Assembly (NCBI RefSeq): GCF_003576645.1
Contig: NC_044919.1
Location: 23,166,544-23,230,543, forward strand
Reading direction: 5' to 3'
Origin: Ipomoea triloba
Taxonomy: Eukaryota > Streptophyta > Magnoliopsida > Solanales > Convolvulaceae
DNA length: 64,000 nt
This document shows, one piece after another, positions 45,857 through 55,984 of this stretch. The notes below the pieces were generated by a model. That model was not told the DNA's origin and made no database searches. It saw only the letters and a list, made by a program, of their open reading frames with translations. The stretch's first letter is position 1, and every line of letters starts with the position of its first letter. Position numbers and translations under genes: made by a program.

Positions 45857-47310
45857 CAATCGTTATACCTTGCACCACGGTGCACATAGCAATATGCAAA
45901 CCACGTACGTAAACGACGTCGTTTCGATGTTAGTGGACGCGGACGCGAATGACTCCAGGGAATTCATTATCTATAATACACATAATCATTATCTATAATA
46001 CACAGAACGTTTGCCTAGAATACACAGAATGTTTGCCCAGAATACACAGAATATTGACACAAAATACACAGACGTTAGTGGACGCGGACGCGAATGACTC
46101 CAGGGAATTCATTATCTATAATACACATAATCATTATCTATAATACACAGAACGTTTGCCTAGAATACACAGAATGTTTGCCCAGAATACACAGAATATT
46201 GACACAAAATACACAGACGTTAGTGGACGCGGACGCGAATGACTCCAGGGAATTCATTATCTATAATACACATAATCATTATCTATAATACACAGAACGT
46301 TTGCCTAGAATACACAGAATGTTTGCCCAGAATACACAGAATATTGACACAAAATACACAGACGTTAGTGGACGCGGACGCGAATGACTCCAGGGAATTC
46401 ATTATCTATAATACACATAATCATTATCTATAATACACAGAACGTTTGCCTAGAATACACAGAATGTTTGCCCAGAATACACAGAATATTGACACAAAAT
46501 ACACAGACGTTAGTGGACGCGGACGCGAATGACTCCAGGGAATTCATTATCTATAATACACATAATCATTATCTATAATACACAGAACGTTTGCCTAGAA
46601 TACACAGAATGTTTGCCCAGAATACACAGAATATTGACACAAAATACACAGACGTTAGTGGACGCGGACGCGAATGACTCCAGGGAATTCATTATCTATA
46701 ATACACATAATCATTATCTAGAATACATAGAACGTTTGCCTATAATACACAGAATGTTTGCCCAGAATACACAGAATATTGACACAAAATACACAGACGT
46801 TAGTGGACGCGGACGCGAATGACTCCAGTGAATTCATTATCTATAATACACATAATCATTATCTAAAATACACAGAACGTTTGCCTATAATACACAGAAT
46901 GTTTGCCCAGAATACACAGAATATTGACACAAAATACAAAGAACTCATCCTCCTAACATTCAAATGCACAAACACATCACAACCTGTGTTAATAACATGA
47001 ATACATAGAATATTGACACAAAATACACAGAACTCATCCTCATAAACATTCGAATGCACAAACACATCACGACATGTGTTACTAACATGAATATACAGAA
47101 TGGTTGCCTAGAATACACAGAACGATTACCTAGAATACACAGAATGATTGCCTGGAATACACAGAATATTAACATAAATACAGAGATCGGCCGAAATGGG
47201 AAACGTGATTTTCAAAAAAACGGACGGTTAGTTTACAATGCTCAAAACGACGTCGTTTACGTACATGGTGCACATTGCTATGTGCACCGTGGTGCACGGT
47301 ATAATTTGAC
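45857..47310. mobile_element. Mutator-like element filled by a tandem array, 1454 bp
   Basis: The inverted ends of about 60 bp include TTATACCTTGCACCACGGTG, CACATAGCAAT and the palindrome AAACGACGTCGTTT (at 45913 and 47247). The flanks GATGTCCAA (45848-45856) and AATGTCCAA (47311-47319) form an 8-of-9 target duplication. It has no transposase. Its interior is the 145-bp array plus diverged relatives (46944-47195). Confidence 0.85.
45929..46943. repeat. Tandem array, 145 bp x 7
   Basis: Units start GTTAGTGGACGCGGACGCGA at 45929, 46074, 46219, 46364, 46509, 46654 and 46799. Units 1-5 look identical; units 6 and 7 have a few changes. Within each unit an AGAATACACAGAATGTTTGC motif repeats at about 21-23 bp. 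46944-47195 carries a second, looser repeat of the same motif with AACTCATCCTC(C)TAA segments. As 145 is not a multiple of 3, the open frames it yields are by-products. Confidence 0.95.
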
Positions 47311-47427
47311 AATGTCCAAACAAAGGCAAATTCTAGTATTATCGCATGGATTAGGGTCACCTTGAAATTTTTACTCTGGTCTAAAACGTTGTTCAAATTA
47401 TATACCTGCAATATATTAAGATAAATT

Positions 47428-47654
47428 ATTGTGTGTACCATGGTCTATGTGGACCGTGAATATAATGTACATTTTTAATATACTAAAAGTATATATATTA
47501 CTTTTGTATTGAAGGTACATTATATAAAATAATGTACTTCCAGTATAATTGACTTTACGTACAAAAATAATGTACTTTTAGTATATTAAAAATGTATTTT
47601 TTTTATTTATGGTCTACACAGTTGTGTGGACTATGATCCATGTAATAATGATCA
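47428..47654. mobile_element. Short MITE-like inverted repeat
   Basis: ACCATGGTCTATGTGGACC at the left and GTGTGGACTATGATCCATGT at the right are roughly inverted. The interior holds AATGTAC and TTTTAGTATATTAAAAATGT in both orientations. Exact ends are not fixed. Confidence 0.5.
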
Positions 47655-47972
47655 TATTGGCCTTGTTTGGTAACATAGTTAGCTTATCAGTCAGTTTTTA
47701 TTTATTTGACTACTGTTAACTATTTGACTTGGTTAAACAATCAATATGAGTGTATAGTTAATTACCATTTTTGTAACAGTACTCCAAAGTGCTAAAATTT
47801 AAAAAGCTTCTCAAAGCAACTTTTTCGATGAGCTTTTTTAGAAAGTCATTTTGCACGTAATCAGCTATCAGCTAACAACTAATTTACCAAACACTTTTCT
47901 ACAATCAGTTAATCCTATCAACTAGTCAAATCTACTAATACAATCAGCTAACAATTATTTACCAAACACCCA
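47655..47972 (+). mobile_element. hAT-like MITE copy E
   Basis: It starts GGCCTTGTTTGGTAACATAG then TTAGCTTATCAGTCAG, and ends CAATTATTTACCAAACACCC. It is the best-preserved member of the five-copy family. Confidence 0.82.
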
Positions 47973-48097
47973 CGTACTTTCAGTTAACAGAAAATACATA
48001 ATATGTAAATTGTAATCGATACCTACTATATTAACAGACGAGACATATAATATATTAATTGTAATGTGTACATAATTTATTAATTACATATACATAA
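47973..48097. other. Left host half of the region split by the CACTA element
   Basis: GAAAATACATAATATG-type repeats resume at 49068-49300 beyond the CACTA element. The right part ends AGTCCATGGTATAACAATTGCC (about 49320-49341), a TTATACC-family end. The left end of that host element is uncertain (possibly near 47321). Confidence 0.45.
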
Positions 48098-49064
48098 CAC
48101 TACTAGAAAACTACCCTTATAGCGACGGACAAACATTGCGATGGACAAATCCGTCGCAATAAATGACTTTTTACGACAGAAATAACGACAAACTTGCGAC
48201 AAGCATATCGCTCTTGTAAAATATTAGATTTAGAGCTATTGCGACGATATTTATGACGATATTGCGACAAATGTATGACGCAATTGAGATGTTGTCGAAA
48301 AGTCCAACAAAAATGTCTTGGCGGGAAAACTTGCGACATACAATATTCCGTCGTAGTTACTTTGGTGGGAAATTATTTTTCATTGGTAGCTTTGCGACAT
48401 ACTAGTTTCGTCGCAATTGTTTCGACGCAAGAATTATGTAGTTTAGTAAATTTTGTAGATGAGTAATTACGACAAACATTTCGACGAACTTGCGAGTGAA
48501 CACTATTACGTAATATACAAATATTATATTATATTTTAATATTAACTACGACACAATTGACATATAATTGCGACAAACAAAAAATATTTTAAAAATTTGT
48601 GACATACTACACCGACAAACATATAACAAGTGAGACATCCGATTTGACGAATGACATTAAAATTAATAAAGTTGCGACATACATTTCGACAAAAAATTGG
48701 AAACGGCGACGAATATGAACAAGTATTTGCAACGGTTGTAAAATTAATTGCGACAACAAATTAACAAAAACGACAAACTTAGAAGCTTAATTGCGACGAA
48801 CAAATGTATTATTTGCGACGCCTCACGACAAACTAATGCGACTGATTTTGATTACCGACAAAATTAAAATATATTGCGACAAAAATATGGTCGTCGGTGG
48901 TAATAATTAATTGCGACAAACAGTCGCAACTGAGCAATTGCGATTCGACCTGATGCGACGAACACGTTTTGTCGCAAAGTATGTCGCAATTTCTCTTTTG
49001 CGTCGGAACTGTGACTAATTGCAACGGAATCTGTCCGTCACTATAGCCATGTTTTTTAGTAGTG
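48098..49064. mobile_element. Non-autonomous CACTA (En/Spm) element, 967 bp
   Basis: The left end is CACTACTAGAAAACTACCC, the right end (reverse-complemented) is CACTACTAAAAAACATGGC, and the 3-bp TSD is TAA (48095-48097, 49065-49067). The inverted repeats extend to GACGGAC, about 33 bp. The interior is saturated with TTGCGACAAA/TTGTCGCAA motifs in both directions, like the subterminal binding sites of CACTA transposase proteins. No transposase is encoded. Confidence 0.95.
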
Positions 49065-49341
49065 TAATATATTATTTACTGCAGGCAGATAATATATTAT
49101 ACTTTTCTTATTATTAAAAACCAAAAAAAAAAAAACTTGCAAATGACTGATCACTCTTGTAAGTGGTTGGTATTAGCAATAATCATTTCCCATAATATTA
49201 TAATAGGTACATAAGTTTTTTAACGGAGAATACATAATGTATTATCTGCATATACATAATATGAATGTCATTTTTAATTAGGATCCACAATGTAATGTTA
49301 ACCTGGAAATTAAATCTAGTCCATGGTATAACAATTGCCAA

Positions 49342-50029
49342 ACAAAAGGTTGGATTACATATTTCCTCTTTTAGGTTAAATACATACTATGCCATGTATA
49401 TTATGGGAATCATCATATACGGTGGGTAATGCAATATTTAATGCAACTTTTTTGGGCCATCAATTAGAGTGTGATTCTTTATTTTTAGCTCTTCATTTTC
49501 AATTCAATTTTAGACTTATTCAAATGATCTAAATTTAATTTAAAATGAAAATGTTAGTATAGTCGAGAAAAAACAAATATTATATAAAGAACTTTTCCTG
49601 ATCTTCTAGGGAGAGAGACAAAGAGATTAAACGCGCGCACAAAAAAAAATGCTAGTTGTCTCTTGCGCCATTAGTGTGACGTTTGGGGTTTCAGTGGCGA
49701 TGGCATGGAAGTGCATTGATATAGCAATGCAGGCATAGCAATATAATTTTTCTATGTAGGTAACATTTTTTGTTCTTTGAGAAGCAAATTAAAGTTAGGG
49801 TTTGTACTATTATGTCATTTAAATTTTCGGCTCAGTAGTTGAGTTATTTTGGTTTGGTTATATTTGTTTAATCATATAATTTGTATTGTTAGAATTAGGT
49901 TACGTACCTATTACATTGTAGTATATGTTCATACATGCTTTCTTAACATGTTAAAGCACAAAGACGCAATTCGTTTCTACTGAGACTCGATCTCATGACC
50001 TCCCATATAGGAGAGTTGACAGTTATGAC
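49342..50029. other. AT-rich intergenic DNA, no genes
   Basis: Nothing was recognised. 49975-50010 (GAGACTCGATCTCATGACC) resembles a B box on the minus strand but lacks a convincing partner. Confidence 0.4.
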
Positions 50030-50034
50030 TATGT

Positions 50035-50656
50035 TTGACAAACCTAGCTGAAAAGGTAGCTGAAAGCTGAAAACTGAAAAGCTATAAGCTCGAAGCTGAA
50101 ATCTGAAGAGCTGTTATGCTTAAAAGTGTTTGGTAAAATTAGCTTTTTGATAAGCTGATAAATGTAAAAAGACTAAAAATGATATCTTCATGCAATTTAA
50201 ATAGTTTAAATTTAAATAGGTTTGTTTATATATTTAAACATAAAATAGTGAAATCAATATATTTTAATAAAATATAAAGTAAGAACATATACTTGAAAAC
50301 ATATAAAGTAAAACAAAATGTTTATAAATCATAAGATTAATTCATACAAAAATCAATGTTCAAACAAAAATGTCAAATTGAAATTACAACTAAACATATT
50401 GAAGAAAAAAAGTCAAAAAGGTTTAGCCGAAAAGGTTTTAATTGGGAAGTGTAAATTATGTCATTTCTTTAAAATAATAAGGTTAAAGATGGAAAAAAAG
50501 TTAGGAAACTACTAGCTTATTTTGAAACGCTACCTTAGGTAGCGTTAAAAAATAAGCTCTTACTTATTTTAGGAACATTACCAAACAGAACTTATAGCTT
50601 ATTAGTAGATTAAAATAAGCTATAAGCTCCTAATAAGCTCTGCCAAACAGAGTCTA
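50035..50656. mobile_element. hAT-like MITE, second family
   Basis: The left end is GACTATGTTTGACAAACC. The right end, reverse-complemented, is GACTCTGTTTGGCAGAGC. AGCTGAAAGCTGAAA and AGCTATAAGCTC runs lie near the ends. The interior is AT-rich and non-coding. Confidence 0.7.
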
Positions 50657-50846
50657 TGTACGTTTAGATTTGTTTGAGCTTAAATTTGTGTGTGGCCTGG
50701 TTTGTACTATTGTGGTAATAAAGTTTCATAGTTTCCAAAAAAGAAAAAGTATTATTTAAGAGATCAGGGGAAAAACTTAGTTTTTCCTCCCCTGCTAATA
50801 AAACTGGTGAACAACATGCATGGGAGTACAACTGTACAAGTAACTT

Positions 50847-51031
50847 TGTCCGTAAGGACAGCCCAAGTGGTAAGAGTGCTCTACCTATAATCGAGAGGTC
50901 GGAGGTTCGATCCTCAAACCCTTGAGTTTGAGTCGGTCAGCTATGGGTAACCTAGGTTGGTTTACTTCCTTGTGGTCCTTTGCCGGCTAGGGTCACAGGG
51001 CGAGGAGAAAACCTCGTTAAAAGAACTGTAG
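50847..51031 (+). mobile_element. Au-like SINE, 185 bp
   Basis: The tRNA-derived head carries AGCCCAAGTGGTAAGAG (A-box zone) and GGAGGTTCGATCCTC (B box GGTTCGATCC). The 9-bp TSD AAGTAACTT lies at 50838-50846 and 51032-51040. The tail lacks a long poly-A, as in Au-type SINEs. It depends on LINE enzymes supplied elsewhere. Confidence 0.85.
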
Positions 51032-51059
51032 AAGTAACTTAGGTATGACAATTTGATAT

Positions 51060-51480
51060 AAAGCAAACATTTATGTGAGACCGTCTCACCGTGAGTCGGT
51101 TCGGGTTAATGTAAATATGTAATAGTAATCATGAATAAAAGTTTTGTTACTTATAATGGTAAATGTAATACTACTTTTACATTTCGATTTAAAAGTACTA
51201 CATTTTTCCTCAAAAGTATTATATTTTTCCTTAAAAGTAAGGGGATATTACTTATTATGGAAAATGTAATACTTTTGATGAAAAATATAATATGTTTACA
51301 TCAAAATGCAAAATTATTATTATACATTTTTCTTTAAAAGTATTACATTTTTCCTTATAAGTGACAAAAAATTTATTCCTAATTAATATAACATTTGAGC
51401 ATATAAGTATGACATTGCATGTTGATCCAACCCGACCTGACCCGTCTCACGAATAAGGATCCGTGAGATGGTCCTATATA
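51060..51480. mobile_element. GTGAGACCGTCTCAC palindromic MITE, copy 4
   Basis: The left end is TTATGTGAGACCGTCTCACC. The right end has CCCGTCTCACGAATAAGGAT then CCGTGAGATGGTCC. The inside has AAAGTATTACATTTTTCC. The outermost bases are decayed, so no target duplication was found. Confidence 0.8.
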
Positions 51481-51729
51481 TAATAGTCACAATCATAACA
51501 AATAACATTATATCTTCTTTTATTATTAAAAACCCAAAAAAAAATGCGAATGACTGATCACTCTTTTAAGTTGTTGGTATTAGCAATAATCATTTCCTAT
51601 AAATTTCAAATGTACGTAGTTTAAAAAAAAAAAAGAGTGATTATAATAATCATTTCGATCTATTTATAAACTTTTGACTATTTTTCGGTGCTTGAAAAAT
51701 GAGATTGGGTGTAATATTTTATAAATGTA
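51481..51729. other. AT-rich intergenic DNA
   Basis: No feature was recognised. Confidence 0.4.
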
Positions 51730-52057
51730 AGTTACGCTAGAAGAATTAAATTAGTTCGGTAGGCCAGGGTCCAAAAACATAGGACTTATTAAAATTTTGG
51801 TGTTCATTTTCACATCTTTTGTAGCCATCATTGGTGAAAATCCAAGATGTGGTTTACAGAAACATAATGGGGAAAAGAGTGAGCCTTATTAGGACTTTAG
51901 TATTTGAGTCGGATGATTACTTATCCTAGTTTCCATATCATAGTCTTTCTATGATTTCTCTTGTATATATATCCCTATGTCTGTACTCTTCCCATTAAGT
52001 TCTGTTAATACAAACTTACAGTTCTCATCTGATATTAGTTAGCTAGGTTTCTATCTC
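51730..52057 (+). mobile_element. Probable LTR/leader of a copia element
   Basis: It lies directly upstream of a copia gag in the same direction. It has a TATA-like TGTATATATATCC (about 51962) and an LTR-like end CTGTTAATACAAACTTACA. The primer-binding site is not clear. Confidence 0.5.
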
Positions 52058-52814
52058 ATGGCCGACGAATCTGTTAATTCTTCTGAACGGACCGTCTCTA
52101 ATGTTGCTCCTTCGGTCTCTTCGTCCGTGAGTTCATTGTCTATGGCGCATCACTTTGTCAGTATCAAACTGACATACAAGAATTATCTTTTTTGGCGAGC
52201 TCAGGTGGTTCCCTTTCTTCGTGGCCATGACTTAATGGGCTTTGTTGATGGAAACTTTCCAAGCCCTTCGCCCTACATCACTGCTGCGGCCGAAGGGTTG
52301 CCTGCGGTCTCAAACCCTGACCACGCCGCATGGGTTAGGCAGGATCAAGCCGTACTGTCAATGCTAGTTTCTTCCCTATTTGACGAAGTTATGGCCCTTG
52401 CGCTCGGTCACGATACAAGCAAAGGGGTTTGGGAGGCGATAGTTCAATCGCTCGCGTCGTCTTCTCGGGCTCGCTCACTTCATCTCCTTGGCCAACTCCA
52501 AGGTTTGCGACAAGGTGACTCCTCCATAGCTGATTACATTGGTCGTACGCGCATGATCATTGACGATTTAGTTCTCGCTAGTCAACCGGTTGAGCTTGCG
52601 GAACAGAACTTGTATGTATTCAAAGGTCTCGGCCCAGTCGGTCTCCTTACAAGAAATTGTTGATTTTTTGAGCACCCAAGAGTTCTTCGTTGCAGACGAC
52701 TTCGTAGGGTCTCTGGCAGCGTTCGCTGCTCATCGTAGACAACAACGAGGTAGTGGCACATGACGCTCTTCTGGGTAGTACGGGGTCATTTTTTGATGGT
52801 TTTTGTTTTAGTGG
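52058..52814 (+). pseudogene. Copia gag, first part (interrupted)
   Basis: ATG at 52058 opens a 201-codon frame. It starts MADESVNSSERTVSNVAPSV, then HFVSIKLTYKNYLFWRAQVV and FLRGHDLMGFVDG. WVRQDQAVLSMLVSSLFDEV, LHLLGQLQGLRQGDSSIADY and LASQPVELAEQNLYVFKGLG follow. This is the N-terminal gag domain of a plant copia element (Retrofit-like style). A frameshift near 52640 ends the frame; AAFAAHRRQQRGSG and LLGSTGSFFDGFCFSGGG then follow in other frames, up to the inserted gypsy LTR. The gag resumes at 54067. It is one of the least decayed retroelement genes here but is not functional as it stands. Confidence 0.88.
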
Positions 52815-54066
52815 TGGTGGATGATGTGAATAAGAGGGTAAAACGGAGAATAAATTTCCCGAGTATCGTGTTCTCAAGGATGACAAATTGCAACCGAATT
52901 ACGTATTGACATTTAGGATGTTAAGAGGCAAGAGTTACAAGAATCGCTAGTAAACAAAAGAATCATAAAGCGAGAGGTAAGCAATGATAAAACTAAGGTA
53001 AACAATGAAAGAAAGCGAGGAGATGTATGTCATATATAGGTCTGATGTTTGATACTACAAAGGGGTTTTAGACAATGTGACTAAGCTTCAATCAAGGGGG
53101 CCCACGACACCATCATCGGGTGGTGTCACACTCCGGATTCCCGGTTCCTCATTCGGATAGGGCATTCTATCGAACACTTAGTTGGTCTACCACTCCTCCC
53201 GGGCCTCGTCCTCTCAGACCAAGGGTGAGGATGTGGCCGATTAGGACTCATGTAGATTCGCTATCGCGCAATCTACACTTCCCCTAACTTTACTATATTT
53301 CGGCCGGAAATAGAAGCAAATGAAGACATACATCGACCACACAAGACATAAGAACCCTAAATCAACATTTCTAGAATCAATGAAAGAATTGCATCAAATC
53401 AAACACAATAACTAGATTGGAACATCCAATCCCCAAATCTAAACTAGTTAATCATTGCAAGAATCAAAACAAATGAAAGCATCAACATAAAGAAGAATCC
53501 AAAATAGAAATTGCAATTGAGCTAGTGGAAATGTAAAGATAGAGTAGAGATTACCCATGTAAAGAGATAGCAATATTACACTTCAATCTTCAATTCCCAA
53601 AAGCCAATCTACCTCTAAACTACTTCCTTATCTAAGGATCTAGAACTAAGGATGGGGAAATTTCCCTGAGGGAAGAAGGAATAGATCTACCAAATATGAT
53701 CAGGATCCCCCTCTCAAAAATGGGGGTTTGCTTTAAATAGCCTTCAAAACTCGCTAATTCCCATTTTGCCCTTAATGATCTCGCCCACGCAGGTGGTCCA
53801 CGCGTGGATCCCTATTGGAATCGTTCCACGCGTGGGAGTTGGCTAGGAGCCTCCTGCTGCTTGCTTCGCTTTTTCGTTGTTTCTTCCTTTGGCCTCGGGT
53901 ATTGTCTTGCCCTACGAGAATGGTTTCGAAACACAACATATGGTAGAGTTTTGCAAGAATGAATACATCAAAGCCTATTGTACACAAATTGATCACAAAT
54001 AGCATAAAAACATCACATTCAAGTCCTAAATCTGACCCTTTCCATAGCTATTTTTGGCGCTTATCA
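52815..54066 (-). mobile_element. Gypsy LTR (LTR3) inserted in the copia gag, minus orientation
   Basis: On the minus strand it begins TGATAAGCGCCAAAAATAGC at 54066, nearly the same start as LTR2, and parallels LTR1/LTR2 throughout, including two CACGCGTGG motifs at 53800-53835. It splits the copia gag between the Gly-rich stretch and the zinc knuckle. The left end is placed within a few bases; no clean 5-bp TSD was found. Confidence 0.8.
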
Positions 54067-54830
54067 CAGCGGTTTCGGCTTCATGTAGCAGCAGTTGACG
54101 GTGGCATATTCTTGTTAGTCGCGTGGTGGTGGCGACGATCAGGGTCGTGGCGGCAATCGTGTCAATAGAGGTCGTGGTAATCGCGGTGGTAATTTTCGCA
54201 CCAAGTGTCAAATTTGTGGGACTTTAGGACACACTACTCTAAATTGTTATCAATTCACTCGAGGCAAGCCACAGGCTCATATGGTTTATCAAAATTCTCC
54301 TTCGGATGATGACTCTGGTTCTCACATGTGGTTCCCTGACACAAGGGCAACGAGTTACACAACTCTAGATTTAGCTTCTCTCTCTGCATCCAGTGAATAT
54401 AATGGTGATGACACGTTATGTGTTGGTAATGGTATGTGATTACATATTAGTCATATTGGACATGTTTCCTTTAAAAACCCCTTCTAGGTCTTTTCATCTA
54501 TCTAATGTTCTTCATGTCTCTAGCTTATCCAATTCTTTATTATCTGTTCAGAAATTTGCTTCTGATAATAAAGTGTTCTTTGAATTTCACCCATCTTTTT
54601 TTGTTGTGAAAGACTATGTGTCTAAGGAGGTTATTTTACAACCTTCCTATTCCAGTCTCTTCTCTGTCTGCCTTTTTCATAGCTCGTGCGTCCTTGCCTG
54701 TTTGGCACAATCGTTTGGCCCACCCACATTCTCGTGTGCTTAGTCGTATTCTTCAATCTTGTTCGATTAGTAAGTCTAGTAATAGAATTCGATTAGTAAG
54801 TCTAGTAATAGTATTCGCTTGAGAAGCTTG
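54067..54830 (+). pseudogene. Copia gag end, protease and pre-integrase region
   Basis: After the LTR the copia resumes in broken frames. A Gly/Arg-rich stretch comes first, then the zinc knuckle CQICGTLGHTTLNC (about 54208-54250). A protease-like region follows with MWFPDTRATSYTTLDLASLS, where the usual DTGA active site reads DTRA. LSNVLHVSSLSNSLLSVQKF comes next, and LPVWHNRLAHPHSRVLSRIL of the pre-integrase domain lies at about 54690-54750. It stops near 54830, with no integrase core, reverse transcriptase or RNase H. Confidence 0.85.
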
Positions 54831-54909
54831 CATCTCGAGAGAATCCTAACATTTATAAACAATATTTAATAATAATTACTATTATATTTGGTCAATTTTG
54901 TTCAACGTA

Positions 54910-55872
54910 CCTATTAACATTGAAAATTATAACGTACCATTTTTTCTGCGACCATTTTAGTCGCTTTAGTGCGAAAATTTCCAAACTTATCCATTCTTGC
55001 TCTCTTTCATTTTTCGTGTCTACGTGGAGGAGATGTGGGACTAATTGTATGTGATGGATCTGAATCTGTAATTTCTTGTTGCTATTTCATCTTCTCATCC
55101 ATCATAATTTTTTCCAATATTATTTGATAACCTCCTTGAGATAAACTATGTGGATGAATATTCTTAGCTTGTATTTCTTGATTTTTTTTCTTTTTGCCTA
55201 CATAAAAAGAAAACATTCAGTAGTAATACATAATTAACATATTTCTGTTAATAATTGATTGTAGAATAATGATACCTCATATTTTGCACATGTATGAAGC
55301 TTAACAAACTCATTCCATATCACTTGGTTAAGGAATGAGTATTCATCACATAGATTCTTATGTGACAAATCGCCATATATATACTTGGTAACGAATTTTG
55401 ATTTAAAATCTTTCCACCGTTCACCTGCATATTGTATCCAATGCTTCTTCATAGCATCTGTGTTGGGAATATCATAAGTACTCTGCAAGAAAATATTATT
55501 TATTAGTAAAAAATGCAATTATATTAATTTATTTTGTAAATAAAAATCTAAATCTCAAAAAAGGTTACCAGAATATTTTCCCTAATATTCTCCTTAGTAT
55601 CGTTTGGGACCTTAACCCATGACTTTTTTGTGGTCGGAATGTTAATAAGTGCCACTAATGCCGCATAACTTGAAAGTTCCGCTCCGGTTGGCCCAACAGG
55701 ATGCACTCCATCAAATGGAACTGCCTTCTTTCCTAAAGTAGAACGCCCTAGAAAGACTTTTTTTTTTCAAATGAGTCGCATTTCTCAGCTCGTCTTAGTA
55801 CTAGTATCACTACCTTGAGTAGAACCAGTACCCCGGGTAGTACTATCATCAGTAGGATCATTTGATGAACTC
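54910..55872 (-). pseudogene. CACTA second ORF (Transposase_24 type, Ptta/En/Spm)
   Basis: The minus-strand frame starts MSSSNDPTDDSTTRGTGSTQ at 55872. After a stop it reads FDGVHPVGPTGAELSSYAAL, and an exon border is likely near 55510-55565. It then continues with IPNTDAMKKHWIQYAGERWK, DFKSKFVTKYIYGDLSHKNL, VIWNEFVKLHTCAKYE, KNQEIQAKNIHPHSLSQGGY and SHTISPTSPPRRHEK. This is the plant CACTA-associated transposase protein family (Transposase_24). It lies just downstream of the TNP2-like gene on the same strand, the normal CACTA order. Scattered stops disable it. Confidence 0.85.
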
Positions 55873-55984
55873 ATATGTCTGTTTAAATAGAAAAATTATT
55901 AGAAATGAAAATATATATAAGTATTACAATAAGAAAACTTTAAAACACAATAAGAACTTAAAGCATTTATTACATGAAATAATC

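Noticed and set aside
45949..46822. Five overlapping open frames of 64-97 codons with identical products
   Set aside because: They are by-products of a 145-bp tandem array; the period shifts the frame each unit, and no coding signals surround them.
45929..46943. Direct-repeat array resembling CRISPR
   Set aside because: Whole 145-bp units repeat without unique spacers, and the context is a plant transposon.
50868..50930. tRNA gene
   Set aside because: The tRNA-like head is part of a 185-bp SINE with a target duplication; no complete cloverleaf is visible.
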